This document shows, in pieces, positions 1 to 12,535 of a DNA stretch of 64,000 nucleotides. The stretch's first letter is position 1. Each line of letters starts with the position of its first letter. The DNA is taken from the NCBI GenBank assembly GCA_037783545.1, contig JBBELK010000446.1, forward strand, positions 1-64,000, read 5' to 3'. Source of the DNA: Henricia sp. BOLD:AAB3569. Its lineage: Eukaryota; Echinodermata; Asteroidea; Spinulosida; Echinasteridae. The notes beneath the pieces were generated by a model. It did not search any database, was not told where the DNA came from, and worked only from the letters and a program-made list of their open reading frames with translations. The translations under genes were made by a program, and so were the position numbers.

Positions 1-3000
1 CATTTGGGACACACTTTGAACCTAATTCCCGTCACAATCTGGGGTGAGTCCAACGGCCGTACAAATGTACACCAGCGCATGCGCAGGGTGTCCAACAGCC
101 ACGGTTAGGGGAATAACCACGCAGCCGAGCTCCCGTTTTCCCTAAACTCTGAAATTTTCTCCGTCATTTCCAGCGAAAATCTGTTCAATTTTGTGCATGA
201 CAAGTGCGGGAATATATACAGTTTGGAGCAATGCAAAATTTGTGAAGTTGGTTGGAAAATTCCTTGATTTCCAAATTTGCCGGCATTTGGGACACACTTT
301 GACCTAATTCCCGTCACAATCTGGGGGTGAGTAGACGGGCCGTACAAATGTACACCAGCGCGGCGCATGCGCAGGGTGTCCCCAACAGCCACGGTTAGGG
401 GGAATAACCACGCAGCCGAGCTCCGTTTTCCCTAAACTCTGAAATTTCTCCGTCATTTCCGAGCGAAAAAATCTGTCAATTTTGCATGACTAGTGCGGAA
501 TATATACAGTTTGGAGCATGCAAAATTTGAAGGTTGGTTGGAAAAATTCCTTGATTTCCAAATTTGCCGGCATTTGGGACACACTTTGACCTAATTCCCG
601 TCACAATCTGGGGTGAGTCAACGGCCGTACAAAAATGTACACCAGCGCGGCGCAGGGTGTCCCCAACAGCCACGTTTAGGGGAATAACCACGCAGCCGAG
701 GCTCCGTTTTCACTAAACTCTGAAATTTTCTCCGTCATTTTCCCAGCGAAAAATCCTGTCAATTTTGCATGACAAGTGCTGGAATATATACAGTTTTGGA
801 GCATGCAAAATTTGAAGTTGGTTGGAAAAATTCCTTGATTTCAAATTTTGCTGGCATTTGGGACACACTTTGACCTTATTCCCGTCACAATCTGGGGTGA
901 GTCAACGGCCGTACAAAGTTACACCAGCGCGGGCGCATGCGCAGGGTGTCCCAACAGCCACGGTTAGGGAAATAACCACGCAGCCGAGCTCCGTTTTCCC
1001 TAAACTCCTGAAATTTTCTCCGTCATTTCCCAGCGAAAATCTGTAAATTTTGCATGACAAAGTGCGAATATATACAGTTTTGGAGCATGCAAAATTTGAA
1101 GTTGGTTGGAAAATATCCCTTGATTTCCAAATTTGCCGGCATTTGGGACACACTTTGACCTAAATTCCGTCACAATCTGGGGTGAGTCAACGGGCCGTAC
1201 AAATGTACACCAGCGCATGCGGCACGGTGTCCCAACAGCCACGGTTAGGGGAATAACCACGCAGCCGAGCTCCGTTTTCCCTAAACTCTGAAATTTCTCC
1301 GTAATTCCAGCGAAAATCCGTCAATTTTGCATGACAAGTGCGGAATATATACAGTTTGGAGCATGCAAAATTTGAAAGTTGGTTGGAAAATTCCCTTGAT
1401 TTCCAAATTTGGCCGGCATTTGGGGACACACTTTGACCTAATCCCGTCACAATCTGGGGTGAGTCAACGGCCGTACAATGTACACCAGCGCATGGCTCGC
1501 AGGGTGTTCCCAACAGCCACGGTTTAGGTGAATAACCACGCAGCCGAGCTCCGTTTTCACTAAACTCTGAAATTTCTCCGTCATTTTCCCAGCGAAAAAT
1601 CTGTCCAATTTTTGCATGACAAGTGCGAATATATACAGTTTTGGAGCATGCAAAATTTGAAGTTGGTTGTAAAATTCCTTGATTTCCAAATTTTGCCGGC
1701 ATTTGGGGACACACTTTGACCTAATTCCCGTCACAATCTGGGGTGAGTCAACGGCCGTACAAATGTACACCAGCGCGGCGCAGGGTGTCCCAACAGCCAC
1801 GGTTTAGGGGAATAACCACGCAGCCGAGCTCCGTTTTCCCCTAAAACTCCTGAAATTTCTCCGTCATTTCCCAGCGAAAATCTGTCCAATTTTGCATGGA
1901 CAAGTGCGGAATATATACAGTTTGGGAGCATGCAAAATTTGAAGTTGGTTGGAAAATTCCTTGATTTCAAATTTGCCGGCATTTGGGACACACTTTGACC
2001 TAATTCCCCGTCACAATCTGGGGTGAGTCAACGGGCCGTACAAATGTAACACCAGCGCGGCGCATGCGCAGGGTGTCCCAACAGCCACGGTTTAGGGGAA
2101 TAAACACCGCAGCCGAGCTCCGTTTTCCCTAAACTCTGAAATTTCTCCGTCATTTCCCAGCGAAAATCTGTCAATTTTGCATGACAAGTGCGGAATATAT
2201 ACAGTTTTGGAGCATGCAAAAATTTGAAGTTGGTTGGAAAAATCCTTGATTTTCAAATTTGCCGGCATTTGGGGGACACACTTTGACCTAATTCCCGTCC
2301 ACAATCTGGGGTGAGTCAACGGCCGTACAAATGTACACCAGCGCGGCGCAGGGTGTCCCAACAGCCACGGTTAGGGGAATAACCACGCAGCCGAGCTCCG
2401 TTTTCACTAAACTCTGAAATTTCTCCGTCATTTCCCAGCGAAAATCTGTCAATTTTTGGCATTGAACAAGTGCGGAATATATACAGTTTTGGAGCATGCA
2501 AAAATTTGAAGTTGGTTGGAAAATTCCTTGATTTCCAAATTTGCCCGGCATTTGGGACACACTTTGACCTTATTTCCCCGTCACAATCTGGGGTGAGTCA
2601 AACGGCCGTACAAATGTACACCAGCGCGGCGCATGCGCAGGGTGTCCAACAGCCACGGTTAGGGAAATAACCACGCAGCCGAGCTTCCGTTTTCCCTAAA
2701 ACTCTGAAATTCTCCGTCATTTCCCAGCGAAAATCTCTCAATTTTGCATGACAAGTGCGGAATATATACAGTTTGGAGCATGCAAAATTTGGAAGTTGGT
2801 TGAAAATTCCTTGATTTCCAAATTTGCCGGCATTTGGGACACACCTTTGACCTAATTCCCGTCACAATCTGGGGGTGAGTCAAACGGCCGTACAAATGTA
2901 CACCAGCGCGGCGCAGGGGTGTCCCAACAGCCACGGTTAGGGAATAACCACGCAGCCCGAGCTCCGTTTTCACCTAAACTCTGAATTTCTCCGTCATTTC

Positions 3001-6000
3001 CCAGCGAAAATCTGTCAATTTTGCATGACAAGTGCGGAATAATATACAGGTTTTGAGCATGCAAAATTTGAAGTTGGTTGGAAAATTCCTGATTTCCAAA
3101 TTTGCCGGCATTTGGGACACACTTTGACCTAATTCCCGTCACAATCTGGGGTGAGTCAACGGCCGTAGAAATGTACACCAGCGCGGCGCAGGGTGTCCCA
3201 ACAGCCACGGGTTAGGGAATAACCACGCAGCCGAGCTCCGTTTTCCCCTAAACTCCTGAAATGTCCTCCGTCATTTCCCAGCGAAAAATCTGTCAATTTT
3301 TGCATGACAAGTGCGGAATATATACAGTTTGGAGCATGCAAAATTTGAAGTTGGTTGAAAATTTCCTTGATTTCCAAATTTGCTGGCATTTGGGACACAC
3401 TTTGACCTAATTCCCGTCCCAATCTGGGGTGAGTCAACGGCCGTAGAAATGTTACACCAGCGCATGCGCAGGGTGTCCCAACAAGCCACGGTTAGGGAAT
3501 AACCACGCAGCCGAGCTCCGTTTTCCCTAAACTTTGAATTTTCTCCGTCATTTCCTAGCGAAAATCTGTCCATTTTTGCATGACAAGTGCGGAATATATA
3601 CAGTTTGAGCATGCAAAATTTGAAGTTGTTGGAAAAATTCCTTGATTTCCAAATTTGCCGGCATTTGGGACACACTTTGACCTAATTCCCCCGTCCACAA
3701 TCTGGGGTGAGTCAACGGCCGTAGAAATGTACACCAGCGGCATTGCCGCCAGGGTGTCCCAACAGCCACGGTTTAGGGGAATAACCACGCAGCCGAGCTC
3801 CGTTTTCCCTAAACTCTGAAATTTCTCCGTCATTTCCCAGCGAAAATCTGTCAATTTTGCATGACCAAGTGCGGAATATATACAGTTTGGAGCATGCAAA
3901 ATTTGAAGTTGGTTGAAAAATTCCTTGATTTCCAAATTTGCCGGCATTTGGGACACACTTTGACCTAATTCCCGTCACAATCTGGGTGAGTCAACGGCCC
4001 GTACAAATGTACACCAGCGCATGCGCAGGGTGTCCCAACAGCCACGGTTAGGTGAATAACCACGCAGCCGAGCTCCGTTTTCACTAAACTCTGAAATTTC
4101 TCCGTCATTTCCCCAGCGAAAATCTGTCATTTGCATGACAAAGTGCGGAATATATACAGTTGGAGCATGCAAAAATTTGAAGTTGGTTGTAAAATTCCTT
4201 GATTTCCAAATTTTGCCGGCATTTGGGGACCACACTTTGACCTAATTCCCGTCACAATCTGTGGGTGAGTCCAACGCCGTACAAATGTACACTAGCGCGG
4301 CGCAGGGTGTCCCAACAGCCACGGGTTAGGGGAATAACCACGCAGCCGAGCTCCGTTTTTCCCTAAACTCTGAAAATTTCTCCGTCATTTTCCAAGCGCG
4401 AAAATCTGTCAATTTTGCATGACCAAGTGCGGAATATATACAGTTTGGAGCATGCAAAATTTGAAGTTGGTTGGAAAAATTCTTGATTTCCAAATTTTGC
4501 CGGCATTTGGGACACACTTTGACCTAATTCCCGTCACAATCTGGGGTGATGTCAACGGCCGTACAAATGTACACCAGCGCGGCGCATTGCGCAGGGTGTC
4601 CCAACAGCCACGGTTAGGGAATAACCACGCAGCGAGCTCCGTTTTTCCCTAAAACTCTGAAATTTTCTCCGTCATTTCCCAGCGAAAATCTCTCAATTTT
4701 GCATGAACAAGTGCGGAATATATACAGTTTGGAGCATGCAAAAATTTGAAGTTGGTTGGAAAAATTCCTTGATTTCCAAATTTGCCGGCATTTGGGACAC
4801 ACTTTGACCTAATTCCCGTCACAATCTGGGGTGAGTCAACGGCCCGTACAAATGTACACCAGCGCGGCGCAGGGGTGTCCCAACAGCCACGGTTTAGGGG
4901 AATAACCACGCAAGCCCGAGCTCCGTTTTCACTAACTCTGAAATTTCTCCGTCATTTCCCAGCGAAAATCTGTCAATTTTGCATGACAAAGTGCGGAATA
5001 TATACAGTTTGGAGCATGCAAAATTTGAAGTTGGTTGGAAAAATTCCTTGATTTCCAAATTTGCCGGCATTTGGGACACACTTTGACCTAATTCCCGTCA
5101 CAATCTGGGGTGAGTCAACGGCCGTAGAAATGTACACCAGCGCGGCGCAGGGTTGTCCCAACAGCCACGGTTAGGGGAATAACCACGCAGCCGAGCTCCG
5201 GTTTTTCCCTAAACTCTGAAATGTCTCCGTCATTTCCCAGCGAAAATCTGTCAATTTTGCATGACAAGTGCGGAATATATACAGTTTGGAGCATGGCAAA
5301 ATTTTGAAGTTGGTTGGGAAAATTCCTTGATTTCCAATTTGCCGGCATTTGGGACACACTTTGACCTAATTCCGTCACAATCTGGGGTGAGTCCAACGGC
5401 CGTAGAAATGTACACCAGCGCATGCGCAGGGTGTCCCCAACAGCCACGGTTTAGGGGAATAACCACGCAGCCGAGCTCCGTTTTCCCTAAACTTTGAAAT
5501 TTCTCCGTCATTTCCTAGCGAAAATCTGTCCAATTTTGCATGACAAGTGCGGAATATATTACAGTTTGGAGCATGCAAAATTTGAAGTTGGTTGGAAAAT
5601 TCCTTGATTTCCAAATTTGCCGGCATTTGGGGACACACTTTGACCTAATTCCCGTCACAATCTGGGGTGAGTCAACGGCCGTAGAAATGTACACCAGCGC
5701 ATGCGCAGGGTGTCCCAACAGCCACGGTTAGGGGAATAACCACGCAGCCGAGCTCCGTTTTTCCCTAAACTCCTGAAATTTCTCCGTCATTTCCCAGCGA
5801 AAATCTGTCAATTTTGCATGAACAAGTGCGGAATATATACAGTTTGGAGCATGCAAATTTGAAGTTGGTTGAAAAATTCCTTGATTTCCAAATTTGCCGG
5901 CATTTGGGACACACTTTGACCTAATTCCCGTCACAATCTGGGGTGAGTCAACGGCCGTACAAATGTTACACCAGCGCATGCGGCCAGGGTGTCCCAACAG

Positions 6001-6200
6001 CCACGGTTAGGTGAATAACCACGCAGCCGAGCTCCGTTTTCACTAAACTCTGAAATTTCTCCGTCATTTCCCAGCGAAAATCTGTCAATTTTGCATGACA
6101 AGTGCGGAATATATACAGTTTGGAGCATGCAAAATTTGAAGTTGGTTGTAAAATTCCTTGATTTCCAAATTTGCCGGCATTTGGGACACACTTTGACCTA
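1..6200. repeat. Left low-accuracy part of the array
   Basis: About 22 monomers of the same satellite carry several 1-base insertions or deletions each, mostly in homopolymers (for example doubled C in GAGTCC near 50, and extra A, T or G runs throughout). From the first monomer start near 43 to the one near 6221 the distance is about 6,178 bp, whereas the class lengths predict about 6,045 bp, a net gain of about 6 bases per monomer. The change to clean sequence is abrupt near 6.0-6.2 kb. This pattern fits uncorrected long-read sequence better than biological divergence, because variants shared with the clean region are intact underneath the indels. Confidence 0.85.
1460..5943. repeat. Left higher-order units of 9 and 7 monomers
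   Basis: A distinctive C monomer carrying both CACTAAACT and GTTGGTTGTAAAA starts near 1460, 3987, 5944 and 9239. The first interval holds 9 monomers and the second holds 7. Within each unit, order is preserved: an A with CACTAAACT, then an A with GTAGAAATG plus AATGTC in place of AATTTC, then C copies, then the marker C. The monomers starting near 3.4 and 5.4 kb share CTTTGAA and TTTCCTAGCG variants, which confirms a block relationship beneath the indel noise. Confidence 0.8.
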
Positions 6201-9200
6201 ATTCCCGTCACAATCTGGGGTGAGTCAACGGCCGTACAAATGTACACTAGCGCGGCGCAGGGTGTCCCAACAGCCACGGTTAGGGGAATAACCACGCAGC
6301 CGAGCTCCGTTTTCCCTAAACTCTGAAATTTCTCCGTCATTTCCCAGCGAAAATCTGTCAATTTTGCATGACAAGTGCGGAATATATACAGTTTGGAGCA
6401 TGCAAAATTTGAAGTTGGTTGGAAAATTCCTTAAATTCCAAATTTGCCGGCATTTGGGACACACTTTGACCTAATTCCCGTCACAATCTGGGGTGAGTCA
6501 ACGGCCGTACAAATGTACACCAGCGCGGCGCAGGGTGTCCCAACAGCCACGGTTAGGGAAATAACCACGCAGCCGAGCTCCGTTTTCACTAAACTCTGAA
6601 ATTTCTCCGTCATTTCCCAGCGAAAATCTGTCAATTTTGCATGACAAGTGCGGAATATATACAGTTTGGAGCATTCAAAATTTGAAGTTGGTTGGAAAAT
6701 TCCTTGATTTCCAAATTTGCCGGCATTTGGGACACACTTTGACCTTATTCCCGTCACAATCTGGGGTGAGTCAACGGCCGTACAAATGTACACCAGCGCG
6801 GCGCATGCGCAGGGTGTCCCAACAGCCACGGTTAGGGAAATAACCACGCAGCCGAGCTCCGTTTTCCCTAAACTCTGAAATTTCTCCGTCATTTCCCAGC
6901 GAAAATCTGTCAATTTTGCATGACAAGTGCGGAATATATACAGTTTGGAGCATGCAAAATTTGAAGTTGGTTGGAAAATTCCTTGATTTCCAAATTTGCC
7001 GGCATTTGGGACACACTTTGACCTAATTCCCGTCACAATCTGGGGTGAGTCAACGGCCGTACAAATGTACACCAGCGCGGCGCAGGGTGTCCCAACAGCC
7101 ACGGTTAGGGGAATAACCACGCAGCCGAGCTCCGTTTTCACTAAACTCTGAAATTTCTCCGTCATTTCCCAGCGAAAATCTGTCAATTTTGCATGACAAG
7201 TGCGGAATATATACAGTTTGGAGCATGCAAAATTTGAAGTTGGTTGGAAAATTCATTGATTTCCAAATTTGCCGGCATTTGGGACACACTTTGACCTAAT
7301 TCCCGTCACAATCTGGGGTGAGTCAACGGCCGTAGAAATGTACACCAGCGCGGCGCAGGGTGTCCCAACAGCCACGGTTAGGGGAATAACCACGCAGCCG
7401 AGCTCCGTTTTCCCTAAACTCTGAAATGTCTCCGTCATTTCCCAGCGAAAATCTGTCAATTTTGCATGACAAGTGCGGAATATATACAGTTTGGAGCATG
7501 CAAAATTTGAAGTTGGTTGGAAAATTCCTTGATTTCCAAATTTGCCGGCATTTGGGACACACTTTGACCTAATTCCCGTCACAATCTGGGGTGAGTCAAC
7601 GGCCGTAGAAATGTACACCAGCGCATGCGCAGGGTGTCCCAACAGCCACGGTTAGGGGAATAACCACGCAGCCGAGCTCCGTTTTCCCTCAACTCTGAAA
7701 TTTCCCCGTCATTTCCCAGCGAAAATCTGTCAATTTTGCATGACAAGTGCGGAATATATACAGTTTGGAGCATGCAAAATTTGAAGTTGGTTGGAAAATT
7801 CCTTGATTTCCAAATTTGCCGGCATTTGGGACACACTTTGACCTAATTCCCGTCACAATCTGGGGTGAGTCAACGGCCGTACAAATGTACACCAGCGCGG
7901 CGCATGCGCAGGGTGTCCCAACAGCCACGGTTAGGGGAATAACCACGCAGCCGAGCTCCGTTTTTCCCTAAACTCTGAAATTTCTCCGTCATTTCCCAGC
8001 GAAAATCTGTCAATTTTGCATGACAAGTGCGGAATATATACAGTTTCGAGCATGCAAAATTTGAAGTTGGTTGGAAAATTCCTTGATTTCCAAATTTGCC
8101 GGCATTTGGGACACACTTTGACCTAATTCCCGTCACAATCTGGGGTGAGTCAACGGCCGTACAAAAGTACACCAGCGCGGCGCAGGGTGTCCCAACAGCC
8201 ACGGTTAGGGGAATAACCACGCAGCCGAGCTCCGTTTTCACTAAACTCTGAAATTTCTCCGTCATTTCCCAGCGAAAATCTGTCAATTTTGCATGACAAG
8301 TGCGGAATATATACAGTTTGGAGCATGCAAAATTTGAAGTTGGTTGGAAAATTCCTTGATTTCCAAATTTGCCGGCATTTGGGACACACTTTGACCTAAT
8401 TCCCGTCACAATCTGGGGTGAGTCAACGGCCGTAGAAATGTACACCAGCGCGGCGCAGGGTGTCCCAACAGCCACGGTTAGGGGAATAACCACGCAGCCG
8501 AGCTCCGTTTTCCCTAAACTCTGAAATTTCTCCGTCATTTCCCAGCGAAAATCTGTCAATTTTGCATGACAAGTGCGGAATATATACAGTTTGGAGCATG
8601 CAAAATTTGAAGTTGGTTGGAAAATTCCTTGATTTCCAAATTTGCCGGCATTTGGGACACACTTTGACCTAATTCCCGTCACAATCTGGGTGAGTCAACG
8701 GCCGTAGAAATGTACACCAGCGCATGCGCAGGGTGTCCCAACAGCCACGGTTAGGGGAATAACCACGCAGCCGAGCTCCGTTTTCCCTAAACTCTGAAAT
8801 TTCCCCGTCATTTCCCAGCGAAAATCTGTCAATTTTGCATGACAAGTGCGGAATATATACAGTTTGGAGCATGCAAAATTTGAAGTTGGTTGGAAAATTC
8901 CTTGATTTCCAAATTTGCCGGCATTTGGGACACACTTTGACCTAATTCCCGTCACAATCTGGGGTGAGTCAACGGCCGTAGAAATGTACACCAGCGCATG
9001 CGCAGGGTGTCCCAACAGCCACGGTTAGGGGAATAACCACGCAGCCGAGCTCCGTTTTCCCTAAACTCTGAAATTTCTCCGTCATTTCCCAGCGAAAATC
9101 TGTCAATTTTGCATGACAAGTGCGGAATATATACAGTTTGGAGCATGCAAAATTTGAAGTTGGTTGAAAAATTCCTTGATTTCCAAATTTGCCGGCATTT

Positions 9201-9238
9201 GGGACACACTTTGACCTAATTCCCGTCACAATCTGGGG
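5944..9238. repeat. Higher-order unit of 12 monomers, first copy
   Basis: This block pairs with 9239-11983. It begins with the marker C (CACTAAACT plus TTGTAAAA), then an A with ACTAGCG and CCTTAAATTCC, and later monomers with TTCATTGATTT, AATGTCTCC, CCCTCAACTC and TTTCCCCGTC. All of these reappear in the same order in the second copy, 3,292 bp downstream at the start and 3,019 bp downstream after one A monomer (near 6.5 kb) that the second copy lacks. It still holds isolated faults, namely an extra T near 7965, a C for G near 8047 and a missing G near 8690, and these are absent from the second copy. Confidence 0.9.
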
Positions 9239-11983
9239 TGAGTCAACGGCCGTACAAATGTACACCAGCGCATGCGCAGGGTGTCCCAACAGCCACGGTT
9301 AGGTGAATAACCACGCAGCCGAGCTCCGTTTTCACTAAACTCTGAAATTTCTCCGTCATTTCCCAGCGAAAATCTGTCAATTTTGCATGACAAGTGCGGA
9401 ATATATACAGTTTGGAGCATGCAAAATTTGAAGTTGGTTGTAAAATTCCTTGATTTCCAAATTTGCCGGCATTTGGGACACACTTTGACCTAATTCCCGT
9501 CACAATCTGGGGTGAGTCAACGGCCGTACAAATGTACACTAGCGCGGCGCAGGGTGTCCCAACAGCCACGGTTAGGGGAATAACCACGCAGCCGAGCTCC
9601 GTTTTCCCTAAACTCTGAAATTTCTCCGTCATTTCCCAGCGAAAATCTGTCAATTTTGCATGACAAGTGCGGAATATATACAGTTTGGAGCATGCAAAAT
9701 TTGAAGTTGGTTGGAAAATTCCTTAAATTCCAAATTTGCCGGCATTTGGGACACACTTTGACCTAATTCCCGTCACAATCTGGGGTGAGTCAACGGCCGT
9801 ACAAATGTACACCAGCGCGGCGCATGCGCAGGGTGTCCCAACAGCCACGGTTAGGGAAATAACCACGCAGCCGAGCTCCGTTTTCCCTAAACTCTGAAAT
9901 TTCTCCGTCATTTCCCAGCGAAAATCTGTCAATTTTGCATGACAAGTGCGGAATATATACAGTTTGGAGCATGCAAAATTTGAAGTTGGTTGGAAAATTC
10001 CTTGATTTCCAAATTTGCCGGCATTTGGGACACACTTTGACCTAATTCCCGTCACAATCTGGGGTGAGTCAACGGCCGTACAAATGTACACCAGCGCGGC
10101 GCAGGGTGTCCCAACAGCCACGGTTAGGGGAATAACCACGCAGCCGAGCTCCGTTTTCACTAAACTCTGAAATTTCTCCGTCATTTCCCAGCGAAAATCT
10201 GTCAATTTTGCATGACAAGTGCGGAATATATACAGTTTGGAGCATGCAAAATTTGAAGTTGGTTGGAAAATTCATTGATTTCCAAATTTGCCGGCATTTG
10301 GGACACACTTTGACCTAATTCCCGTCACAATCTGGGGTGAGTCAACGGCCGTAGAAATGTACACCAGCGCGGCGCAGGGTGTCCCAACAGCCACGGTTAG
10401 GGGAATAACCACGCAGCCGAGCTCCGTTTTCCCTAAACTCTGAAATGTCTCCGTCATTTCCCAGCGAAAATCTGTCAATTTTGCATGACAAGTGCGGAAT
10501 ATATACAGTTTGGAGCATGCAAAATTTGAAGTTGGTTGGAAAATTCCTTGATTTCCAAATTTGCCGGCATTTGGGACACACTTTGACCTAATTCCCGTCA
10601 CAATCTGGGGTGAGTCAACGGCCGTAGAAATGTACACCAGCGCATGCGCAGGGTGTCCCAACAGCCACGGTTAGGGGAATAACCACGCAGCCGAGCTCCG
10701 TTTTCCCTCAACTCTGAAATTTCCCCGTCATTTCCCAGCGAAAATCTGTCAATTTTGCATGACAAGTGCGGAATATATACAGTTTGGAGCATGCAAAATT
10801 TGAAGTTGGTTGGAAAATTCCTTGATTTCCAAATTTGCCGGCATTTGGGACACACTTTGACCTAATTCCCGTCACAATCTGGGGTGAGTCAACGGCCGTA
10901 CAAATGTACACCAGCGCGGCGCATGCGCAGGGTGTCCCAACAGCCACGGTTAGGGGAATAACCACGCAGCCGAGCTCCGTTTTCCCTAAACTCTGAAATT
11001 TCTCCGTCATTTCCCAGCGAAAATCTGTCAATTTTGCATGACAAGTGCGGAATATATACAGTTTGGAGCATGCAAAATTTGAAGTTGGTTGGAAAATTCC
11101 TTGATTTCCAAATTTGCCGGCATTTGGGACACACTTTGACCTAATTCCCGTCACAATCTGGGGTGAGTCAACGGCCGTACAAAAGTACACCAGCGCGGCG
11201 CAGGGTGTCCCAACAGCCACGGTTAGGGGAATAACCACGCAGCCGAGCTCCGTTTTCACTAAACTCTGAAATTTCTCCGTCATTTCCCAGCGAAAATCTG
11301 TCAATTTTGCATGACAAGTGCGGAATATATACAGTTTGGAGCATGCAAAATTTGAAGTTGGTTGGAAAATTCCTTGATTTCCAAATTTGCCGGCATTTGG
11401 GACACACTTTGACCTAATTCCCGTCACAATCTGGGGTGAGTCAACGGCCGTAGAAATGTACACCAGCGCGGCGCAGGGTGTCCCAACAGCCACGGTTAGG
11501 GGAATAACCACGCAGCCGAGCTCCGTTTTCCCTAAACTCTGAAATTTCTCCGTCATTTCCCAGCGAAAATCTGTCAATTTTGCATGACAAGTGCGGAATA
11601 TATACAGTTTGGAGCATGCAAAATTTGAAGTTGGTTGGAAAATTCCTTGATTTCCAAATTTGCCGGCATTTGGGACACACTTTGACCTAATTCCCGTCAC
11701 AATCTGGGGTGAGTCAACGGCCGTAGAAATGTACACCAGCGCATGCGCAGGGTGTCCCAACAGCCACGGTTAGGGGAATAACCACGCAGCCGAGCTCCGT
11801 TTTCCCTAAACTCTGAAATTTCCCCGTCATTTCCCAGCGAAAATCTGTCAATTTTGCATGACAAGTGCGGAATATATACAGTTTGGAGCATGCAAAATTT
11901 GAAGTTGGTTGGAAAATTCCTTGATTTCCAAATTTGCCGGCATTTGGGACACACTTTGACCTAATTCCCGTCACAATCTGGGG
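9239..11983. repeat. Higher-order unit of 10 monomers, second copy
   Basis: It is near-identical to the preceding block, with the same private variants in the same order. It lacks the CACTAAACT A monomer that lies near 6.5 kb in the first copy, and it ends after a single C with TTTCCCCGTC (from about 11710), where the first copy goes on to a further C. The whole-monomer length difference is what unequal crossing-over produces. Confidence 0.9.
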
Positions 11984-12256
11984 TGAGTCAACGGCCGTAG
12001 AAATGTACACCAGCGCGGCGCAGGGTGTCCCAACAGCCACGGTTAGGGGAATAACCACGCAGCCGAGCTCCGTTTTCCCTAAACTCTGAAATTTCTCCGT
12101 CATTTCCCAGCGAAAATCTGTCAATTTTGCATGACAAGTGCGGAATATATACAGTTTGGAGCATGCAAAATTTGAAGTTGGTTGGAAAATTCCTTGATTT
12201 CCAAATTTGCCGGCATTTGGGACACACTTTGACCTAATTCCCGTCACAATCTGGGG

Positions 12257-12301
12257 TGAGTCAACGGCCGTACAAATGTACACCAGCGCGGCGCATGCGC
12301 A
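12257..12301. promoter_or_regulatory. Palindrome cluster with AP-1/Gcn4-like and NRF1-like matches (representative B monomer)
   Basis: Four dyads lie within 45 bp: TGAGTCA at 12257-12263 (a perfect AP-1/TRE or Gcn4-type core), ACGGCCGT at 12264-12271 (perfect 8-bp palindrome), GTACAAATGTAC at 12270-12281 (5-bp arms, 2-bp spacer), and GCGCATGCGC at 12291-12300 (perfect 10-bp palindrome). With flanks, GGCGCATGCGCA matches the NRF1 consensus YGCGCAYGCGCR at 11 of 12 positions. The first three recur in most monomers and the last only in B and C. Binding is not shown by sequence; these are matches to known consensus motifs. Confidence 0.5.
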
Positions 12302-12535
12302 GGGTGTCCCAACAGCCACGGTTAGGGGAATAACCACGCAGCCGAGCTCCGTTTTCCCTAAACTCTGAAATTTCTCCGTCATTTCCCAGCGAAAATCTGT
12401 CAATTTTGCATGACAAGTGCGGAATATATACAGTTTGGAGCATGCAAAATTTGAAGTTGGTTGGAAAATTCCTTGATTTCCAAATTTGCCGGCATTTGGG
12501 ACACACTTTGACCTAATTCCCGTCACAATCTGGGG
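12257..12535. repeat. Reference monomer, class B (279 bp)
   Basis: It is identical in plan to class A but 6 bp longer at the hinge, which reads GCGCGGCGCATGCGCAGGG and contains the perfect 10-bp palindrome GCGCATGCGC (12291-12300). I count about 62 B copies among roughly 190 monomers from 12 kb to the end. The length is 93 codons exactly, so B also preserves reading frame. Both A and C can be derived from B by one short deletion within the GC-rich hinge, so B is a plausible ancestral state. That direction is an inference. Confidence 0.96.

Noticed and set aside
1-6200. Diverged, ancient edge of the array.
   Set aside because: Differences are mostly homopolymer indels with intact shared variants beneath, and they stop abruptly. 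Sequencing error explains them better than age.
12421-12432. TATATA core as a promoter TATA box in each monomer.
   Set aside because: It is a short AT run without a recognisable initiator or downstream gene, and three monomers lose it without other change. Satellite transcription is possible but unsupported here.
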